Shown here piece by piece: positions 56,475 through 64,000 of a stretch of DNA of 64,000 nucleotides. The stretch comes from Cheilinus undulatus (taxonomy: Eukaryota; Chordata; Actinopteri; Labriformes; Labridae). How positions within the stretch are numbered: position 1 is the stretch's first letter; each line of letters opens with the position of its first letter. The position numbers were made by a program, and so were the translations under genes. Location of the stretch: the NCBI RefSeq assembly GCF_018320785.1, contig NC_054886.1, forward strand, positions 36,292,520-36,356,519, read 5' to 3'. The notes under the pieces were generated by a model that worked only from the letters and a program-made list of their open reading frames with translations, did no database searches and was not told the DNA's origin.

Positions 56475-59400
56475 ACAGTAGGACTACAAAGACACGTAGT
56501 AGGACTACTAAGACACGCAGTAGGACTACAAAGACACACAGTAGGACTACAAAGACACACAGTAGGACTACAAAGACACGCAGTAGAACTACTAAGACAC
56601 ACAGTAGGACTACAAAGACACGCAGTAGGACTACTAAGACACGCAGTAGGACTACAAAGACACACAGAAGGACTACAAAGACACGCAGTAGGACTACAAA
56701 GACACACAGTAGGACTACAAAGACACGCAGTAGGACTACAAAGACACGCAGTAGGACTACAAAGACGCGCAGTAGGACAACAAAGACACGCAGTAGGACT
56801 ACAAAGACACAGTAGAACTACAAAGACACACAGTAGGACTACAAAGACACACAGTAGGACTACAAAGACACACAGTAGGACTACAAAGACACGCAGTAGG
56901 ACTACAAAGACACACAGTAGGACTACAAAGACACGCAGTAGGACTACAAAAGGCAGTAGGACAACAAAGACACGCAGTAGGACTACAAAGACACAGTAGA
57001 ACTACAAAGACACACAGTAGGACTACAAAGACACACAGTAGGACTACAAAGACACGCAGTAGGACTACAAAGACACAGAAGGACTACAAAGACACGCAGT
57101 AGGACTACAAAGACACACAGTAGGACTACAAAGACACGCAGTAGGACTACAAAGACACGCAGTAGGACTACAAAGACGCGCAGTAGGACAACAAAGACAC
57201 GCAGTAGGACTACAAAGACACAGTAGAACTACAAAGACACACAGTAGGACTACAAAGACACACAGTAGGACTACAAAGACACACAGTAGGACTACAAAGA
57301 CACGCAGTAGGACTACAAAGACACACAGTAGGACTACAAAGACACGCAGTAGGACTACAAAGACGCGCAGTAGGACAACAAAGACACGCAGTAGGACTAC
57401 AAAGACACAGTAGAACTACAAAGACACACAGTAGGACTACAAAGACACACAGTAGGACTACAAAGACACGCAGTAGGACTACAAAGACACAGTAGGACTA
57501 CAAAGACACACAGTAGGACTACAAAGACACAGTAGGACTACAAAGACACACAGTAGGACTACAAAGACACAGTAGGACTACAAAGACACACAGTAGGACT
57601 ACAAAGACACAGTAGGACTACAAAGACACACAGTAGGACTACAAAGACACACAGTAGGACTACAAAGACACAGTAGGACTACAAAGACACACAGTAGGAC
57701 TACAAAGACACACAGTAGGACTACAAAGACACGCAGTAGGACTACAAAGACACGCAGTAGGACTACAAAGACACCCAGTAGGACTACAAAGACACGCAGT
57801 AGAACTACTAAGACACACAGTAGGACTACAAAGACACAGTAGGACTACAAAGACACGCAGTAGGACTACAAAGACACGCAGTAGGACTACAAAGACACAC
57901 AGTAGGACTACAAAGACACGCAGTAGGACTACAAAGACACACAGTAGGACTACAAAGACACACAGTAGGACTACTAAGACACGCAGTAGGACTACAAAGA
58001 CACACAGTAGGACTACAAAGACACGCAGTAGGACTATAAAGACGCGCAGTAGGACTACAAAGACACACAGTAGGACTACAAAGACACAGTAGAACTACAA
58101 AGACACACAGTAGGACTACAAAGACACACAGTAGGACTACAAAGACACGCAGTAGGACTACAAAGACACAGTAGGACTACAAAGACACACAGTAGGACTA
58201 CAAAGACACAGTAGAACTACAAAGACACAGTAGGACTACAAAGACACACAGTAGGACTACAAAGACACACAGTAGGACTACAAAGACACAGTAGGACTAC
58301 AAAGACAAACAGTAGGACTACAAAGACACACAGTAGGACTACAAAGACACGCAGTATGACTACAAAGACACAGTAGGACTACAAAGACACACAGTAGGAC
58401 TACAAAGACACAGTAGGACTACAAAGACACACAGTAGGACTACAAAGACATGCAGTAGGACTACAAAGACACACAGTAGGACTACAAAGACACGCAGTAG
58501 GACTACAAAGACACAGAAGGACTACAAAGACACGCAGTAGGACTACAAAGACACACAGTAGGACTACAAAGACACGCAGTAGGACTACAAAGACACGCAG
58601 TAGGACTACAAAGACGCGCAGTAGGACAACAAAGACACGCAGTAGGACTACAAAGACACAGTAGAACTACAAAGACACACAGTAGGACTACAAAGACACA
58701 CAGTAGGACTACAAAGACACACAGTAGGACTACAAAGACACGCAGTAGGACTACAAAGACACACAGTAGGACTACAAAGACACGCAGTAGGACTACAAAG
58801 ACGCGCAGTAGGACAACAAAGACACGCAGTAGGACTACAAAGACACAGTAGAACTACAAAGACACACAGTAGGACTACAAAGACACACAGTAGGACTACA
58901 AAGACACGCAGTAGGACTACAAAGACACAGTAGGACTACAAAGACACACAGTAGGACTACAAAGACACAGTAGGACTACAAAGACACACAGTAGGACTAC
59001 AAAGACACAGTAGGACTACAAAGACACACAGTAGGACTACAAAGACACAGTAGGACTACAAAGACACACAGTAGGACTACAAAGACACACAGTAGGACTA
59101 CAAAGACACAGTAGGACTACAAAGACACACAGTAGGACTACAAAGACACACAGTAGGACTACAAAGACACGCAGTAGGACTACAAAGACACGCAGTAGGA
59201 CTACAAAGACACCCAGTAGGACTACAAAGACACGCAGTAGAACTACTAAGACACACAGTAGGACTACAAAGACACAGTAGGACTACAAAGACACGCAGTA
59301 GGACTACAAAGACACGCAGTAGGACTACAAAGACACACAGTAGGACTACAAAGACACGCAGTAGGACTACAAAGACACACAGTAGGACTACAAAGACACA

Positions 59401-61105
59401 CAGTAGGACTACTAAGACACGCAGTAGGACTACAAAGACACACAGTAGGACTACAAAGACACGCAGTAGGACTATAAAGACGCGCAGTAGGACTACAAAG
59501 ACACACAGTAGGACTACAAAGACACAGTAGAACTACAAAGACACACAGTAGGACTACAAAGACACACAGTAGGACTACAAAGACACGCAGTAGGACTACA
59601 AAGACACAGTAGGACTACAAAGACACACAGTAGGACTACAAAGACACAGTAGAACTACAAAGACACAGTAGGACTACAAAGACACACAGTAGGACTACAA
59701 AGACACACAGTAGGACTACAAAGACACAGTAGGACTACAAAGACAAACAGTAGGACTACAAAGACACACAGTAGGACTACAAAGACACGCAGTATGACTA
59801 CAAAGACACAGTAGGACTACAAAGACACACAGTAGGACTATAAAGACACAGTAGGACTACAAAGACACACAGTAGGACTACAAAGACATGCAGTAGGACT
59901 ACAAAGACACACAGTAGGACTACAAAGACACGCAGTAGGACTACAAAGACACAGTAGGACTACAAAGACACAGTAGGACTACAAAGACACGCAGTAGGAC
60001 TACAAAGACACACAGTAGGACTACAAAGACACAGTAGGACTACAAAGACACACAGTAGGACTACAAAGACACAGTAGGACTACAAAGATACACAGTAGGA
60101 CTACAAAGACAGTAGGACTACAAAGACACACAGTAGGACTACAAAGACACAGTAGGACTACAAAGACACGCAGTAAAACTACAAAGACACGCAGTAGGAC
60201 TACAAAGACACAGTAGGACTACAAAGACACAGTAGGACTACAAAGACACACAGTAGGACTACAAAGACACGCAGTAGGACTACAAAGACACAGTAGGACT
60301 ACAAAGACACACAGTAGGACTACAAAGACACGCAGTAGGACTACAAAGACACAGTAGGACTACAAAGACACACAGTAGGACTACAAAGACACAGTAGGAC
60401 TACAAAGACACACAGTAGGACTACAAAGACACACAGTAGGACTACAAAGACACGCAGTAGGACTACAAAGACACAGTAGAACTACAAAGACACACAGTAG
60501 GACTACAAAGACACACAGTAGGACTACAAAGACACACAGTAGGACTACAAAGACACACAGTAGGACTACAAAGACACAGTAGGACTACAAAGACACGCAG
60601 TAGGACTACAAAGACACACAGTAGGACTACAAAGACACAGTAGGACTACAAAGACACACAGTAGGACTACAAAGACACACAGTAGGACTACAAAGACACA
60701 GTAGGACTACAAAGATACACAGTAGGACTACAAAGACAGTAGGACTACAAAGACACATAGTAGGACTACAAAGACACGCAGTAGGACTACAAAGACACGC
60801 AGTAGGACTACAAAGACACAGTAGGACTACAAAGACACGCAGTAGGACTACAAAGACACACAGTAGGACTACAAAGACACGCAGTAGGACTACAAAGACA
60901 CACAGTAGGACTACAAAGACACAGTAGGACTACAAAGACACAGTAGGACTACAAAGACACGCAGTAGGACTACAAAGACACGCAGTAGGACTACAAAGAC
61001 ACAGTAGGACTACAAAGACACACAGTAGGACTACAAAGACACGCAGTAGGACTACAAAGACACACAGTAGGACTACAAAGACACACAGTAGGACTACATC
61101 GACAC
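56475..61105 (+). repeat. 21/19-bp array, 4.6 kb, 3' of camta2
   Basis: About 225 units of GCAGTAGGACTACAAAGACA then C (21 bp) or a 19-bp form lacking AC or GC. Same family as the intron 20 array, especially its CAGTAGG sub-blocks. A block from about 57071 recurs at 58509: the offset is 1438 bp and the two blocks look almost identical, apart from single changes such as 58400 against 59838. Some units carry CGCG. Confidence 0.97.
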
Positions 61106-61226
61106 GCTTTAGGACTATGAAGGCAAAGAGAGAGTTGAGATTAATCAGGACTTAAAGTAGATGGCATGACTTCTATGAGACTTTAAAATGACTAAAAAGA
61201 GACCCGAACTTAACGCCAAGCATTTT

Positions 61227-61545
61227 CAGAACCCTGACAGAGTTAAACCTCACTGTTGTGGTCTCTTTACTAGAGTCTGACTGGTTAGGGACCCTGTCAG
61301 AGTTAAACCTCGCCGCTGTGGTCCCTCCTCTAGAGTCTGACTGGTTAGGGACCCCGTCAGAGTTAAACCTCGCCGCTGTGGTCCCTCCTCTAGAGTCTGA
61401 CTGGTTAGGGACCCCGTCAGAGTTAAACCTCGCCGCTGTGGTCCCTCCTCTAGAGTCTGACTGGTTAGGGACCCCGTCAGAGTTAAACCTCGCCGCTGTG
61501 GTCCCTCCTCTAGAGTCTGACTGGTTAGGGACCCTGTCAGAGTGT
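61227..61545 (+). repeat. 60-bp tandem repeat, about 5 copies
   Basis: Units of 60 bp: AGAGTTAAACCTCGCCGCTG, TGGTCCCTCCTCTAGAGTCT, GACTGGTTAGGGACCCCGTC. The three middle copies are identical; the edge copies are diverged (CACTGTTG, CTTTACTAG), the normal pattern for recent unequal exchange. Frames are open on both strands by the multiple-of-three period. Confidence 0.95.
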
Positions 61546-62690
61546 TTTTAATGAGTCTAAAGAGTGAGTACGCGGCCTCGCCAGGCGCTTTAATCAACCA
61601 GTCAGAGCGCAGCTGAGCAGCACGTGACCTCGCGGCTCCTCGTTTGTGATGTAAAGGTCTGATGATGTCACAGGTCAGACGGGGTTCCCTTTAAAGCGTA
61701 CTTTTCGTACGTCCGGCAACTTTTCAGGACGACGGTGGCGGAGGACGCAGCGGCGCCAGCAACCTCTGGGACTGCCGTTTCCACCGTCGCACGCCATCCA
61801 GTTTTTGTTTTACAGCGTTAACAGACTGAATGAGGCTGTTGCCATGACAACCACGGCATCTAGAGCCCAGCATGATTTCCTTCTAACCCAGGTGTTTGAC
61901 ACGTTTGTCTTTGGCTTGTTTTCAGTTTGACCGGAAATATTCCATCTACTCTTCTTCTGCTTCCTTTCCTTCTGCCTTCCTCTCCTCACATTTTGTCTTC
62001 CTCCTCTTCTTCCGTTTCTTTTTCAGCTTCCATTTCTTCTTCTTCTCTTTCTGTTTCTTCTTCGGCCGTTGCAGTGAAGCTTTGCATGAGTTTGTATTTA
62101 ATTGTTCAACATTTCAAACCTTTAAATGAAATATTATTCTATGAGTCAGATGAATAAATAAGCTGTTTGCTATTTGTCCTTTTGTCCTGTTTTTTACACA
62201 TAAAAAATTCACACTGCAGGCACAAGACTACAACAGAAAGACTTAGTGGCTACAAAGGTTTAAAAAATGTTTAAAAAGAGAAAATGAAGTCAAAGATTTA
62301 AAGAGTGTTGTAAAATACCTTCAGAGAGACATGGCCAACACAGAAACTGTTTTATTAGAAGAATAGTTGATTTAAAGTGGAGCTAAAAATGCTCCGTCCT
62401 ATTTTTGGAGCATGAATTATCAAATTAAGACTTAAAATTCATAAAAAACAACAAAGTGTATTTATTAGAGCATATATAATCTTGTCTGTGTGCTGGTATC
62501 AGATGAAAAGGATTTCCCATCACAAATTTCTGTTTTTATTCTCATTTTAAACTCTGTCCCAGCTTTTATGGAATCAGAGTTTATCCAAAAGGGTGGGTTG
62601 TTGCAGCTGTCTCATATATCTTTAATGATGTTGATTTTGTTTATTGGTTGTGGTCAAACTTGGAAAACACTGCTGCCTCAGTTACAGTAA
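61546..62690. other. CpG-rich then T-rich sequence, possible regulatory DNA
   Basis: 61560-61800 is CpG-rich with GCACGTGAC (USF-type E-box, near 61620), GATGATGTCAC and CGTACTTTTCGTACG. 61930-62080 is a TTCTTC-rich run. AATAAA overlaps near 62152. 62490-62590 (ATTTCTGTTTTTATTCTCAT, TCCCAGCTTTTATGGAATCA) resembles a solo terminus of the type 2 Tc1 element. Confidence 0.4.
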
Positions 62691-63010
62691 CTAAGGGGCG
62701 GGGCTTACAATCTCACAAGATGCCGTGAGACTTCGAGCGTTTAAAGCTTCCGCGCGGAGTCCTGAACCAGATCCAGGATGGAGACCCAGAACCAGAGGGG
62801 TAAGAAACTGGAGGTCCTGCTCTCCGATGGAACGGACGCTAAGGTAGTACGTCATGACGTCATCTTTAAGCGTGTGGCGGGTTTTGATTCTGCTGTTAGA
62901 TTAAACCTCTCGGATCTCTGTTTGTGTTTTCAGGTTGATTTTAAACTATTTTAGAAATCCATGAAATCTAAAACCACGCAGCGTCTCGCTTTGTCGACAT
63001 GACGTCAGTA
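62640..63010 (+). promoter_or_regulatory. Possible promoter and 5' exon of an unidentified gene
   Basis: An ATTGGTTG (inverted CCAAT) at 62642, a GC box GGGGCGGGGC at 62695-62704, and an ATG at 62778 opening METQNQRG with a strong donor (GGG|GTAAGA) at about 62810. Two perfect CREs (TGACGTCA) lie at 62855-62862 and 63000-63007. If unspliced, the frame runs METQNQRGKKLEVLLSDGTD onward to a stop at 62952-62954. I do not recognise the product. Confidence 0.35.
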
Positions 63011-63884
63011 ATCCGGGGGGAACTTAAGGTTTTCCCCCAAACAGGACTGTTTTCACTTTTATGAGTCTTTTTCCCGCGAGGCGCATGCGCAGTGCTTAGG
63101 TTAGACCCGGTATAGGGCTCTGGTTAGAACAAAGCGTTGAGTTAAAAGTTTTAGTGATCAGAAACGAGCCGAGGACAGGCTCCACCACTGCTACCAGAAT
63201 GGTCCAGAACCTCTGTTCTTCTCACCAGATCTATTCTAAAATGACCCAACGTTTGATTTTCAGGAAATACCAAACCTTAAACTAAACTTGGTGATCTTCA
63301 GTTCAGCTTTAAAACAGAAGAGACAGAGAGCAGCGCCACAGTACAAACACGTTTACATTAGAGAGACAGGAGAGGAGGGTCTGCTCTAAAACACCACCAA
63401 CAACACATCAGAGCAGTGAGGTGGAGTCTGGCGCCCCCAGGTGGCCTCATTCATAATAGCAAGCTCTACAAACAGCAAATGGATCTGTCAGTGTAAGAGT
63501 TTGGGCAATAAAGACGTCACAAACCTGGATTTAAACTGGAGCTGCTCATTAATCTGACTGTTAACAGGATGTTAGACCATGGAACAACAATAATAAACCT
63601 CATTATAGACTGATACTACAGTTTACATCAGGACTGTTCAAGTTTATTTAAAAACTTTCACTTTACACCAGAGCTGCTATGGACCTCTGTGGAAGTATCC
63701 TCTATAACAATTAAAAATTAAGTTTTATTTAGATTGAAAACATGAAACTATTTTAACAGCATTACTGTAAAAACTTGTTTTTTATGACACTAAATATTTG
63801 TTTGTTTTCAGCTGAGAAATCCACACTTCTGAACTACCATTGTTCTCTGTGCTTTCACTTATGAGCAAGCAGTCTGTGAGCTAG
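63011..63884. other. AT-rich sequence, no gene seen
   Basis: Unique AT-rich DNA with no recognisable exon or repeat array. Confidence 0.5.
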
Positions 63885-64000
63885 GACTCTGTTAACTCTG
63901 AGTCTGTTAACTCTGAGTCTGGGTTAACCCAGAGTCTGTTAACTCTGAGACTGGGTTAACCCAGAGTCTGTTAACTCTGAGACTGGGTTAACCCAGAGTC
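63885..64000 (+). repeat. 32-bp palindromic tandem repeat at the window edge
   Basis: Units of AGAGTCTGTTAACTCTGAGA then CTGGGTTAACCC. GACTGGGTTAACCCAGAGTC is close to a perfect inverted repeat centred on GGGTTAACCC. At least three units; continues past the end. Confidence 0.85.

Noticed and set aside
62490..62690. 66-codon plus-strand frame
   Set aside because: Overlaps what looks like a transposon terminus; no domain.

Overview
The window is vertebrate nuclear DNA and most probably comes from a ray-finned (teleost) fish. The evidence is GT-AG introns, two decayed Tc1/mariner transposons of types common in teleosts, CT microsatellites, and one large multi-exon gene that is clearly animal. 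That gene is camta2, a calmodulin-binding transcription activator. It lies on the + strand, and all 25 coding exons are visible between 5410 and 55469. Joined, they give a phase-consistent CDS of 4698 nt (1565 aa plus stop). The domain order is the family's: CG-1 DNA-binding domain with a basic NLS, a long low-complexity activation region, TIG/IPT domain, ankyrin repeats, then IQ motifs. The match to CAMTA2 rather than CAMTA1 rests on remembered family sequence and on motifs such as LMDYES, IEATPERIKQEDF and the C-terminal RIKELKQ. || Layout. 1-1140: upstream flank with a 50-bp minisatellite. 1140-1205: CpG-rich promoter with a perfect CRE and a YY1-type ATGGCGGC, plus a possible alternative first exon. 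2000-6875: two Tc1 fossils, a 48-bp and an 83-bp tandem array, and the exon with the likely main ATG (5410). 7168-11173: CG-1 exons and the first half of the activation region. 11525-14380: 42-bp array inside intron 9. 14432-19896: second half of the activation region and the TIG domain, with an intron 11 that is two minisatellites almost end to end. 19897-38271: an 18.4-kb intron 12 holding four large arrays (44, 33, 15 and 53 bp). 38272-49647: coiled-coil/polyQ exon, ankyrin exons and acidic linker, with 31-, 45- and 46-bp arrays in the introns. 49648-55469: IQ-motif exons including a 21-nt microexon, with a 21-bp array in intron 20. 55470-56470: 3' UTR. 56475-61105: a 4.6-kb array of the same 21-bp family. 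61227-61545: a 60-bp array. 61560-63890: CpG-rich DNA with what may be the 5' end of another gene near 62778. 63885-64000: the start of a 32-bp palindromic array that runs off the window. || The outstanding feature is tandem repetition. By hand tally about 35 kb of the 64 kb is minisatellite, in some 19 arrays of mostly unrelated unit sequence, yet every camta2 exon, splice site and reading phase is intact. Two arrays can be traced to dispersed elements. A 46-50 bp family recurs at six places on both strands; at four of these it sits beside the same non-repeated core, and one copy is nested in a Tc1 fossil. The 33-bp array of about 160 copies is flanked by sequence that also occurs unexpanded near 20046 and 48925. 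Several arrays multiply regulatory-looking motifs in the sense strand of the gene: CCAAT/NF-Y, T-box, branch-point plus pyrimidine tract, and ATTAAA. || All calls come from reading the sequence by eye. Array boundaries and copy numbers are approximate; exon boundaries were checked by reading phase.
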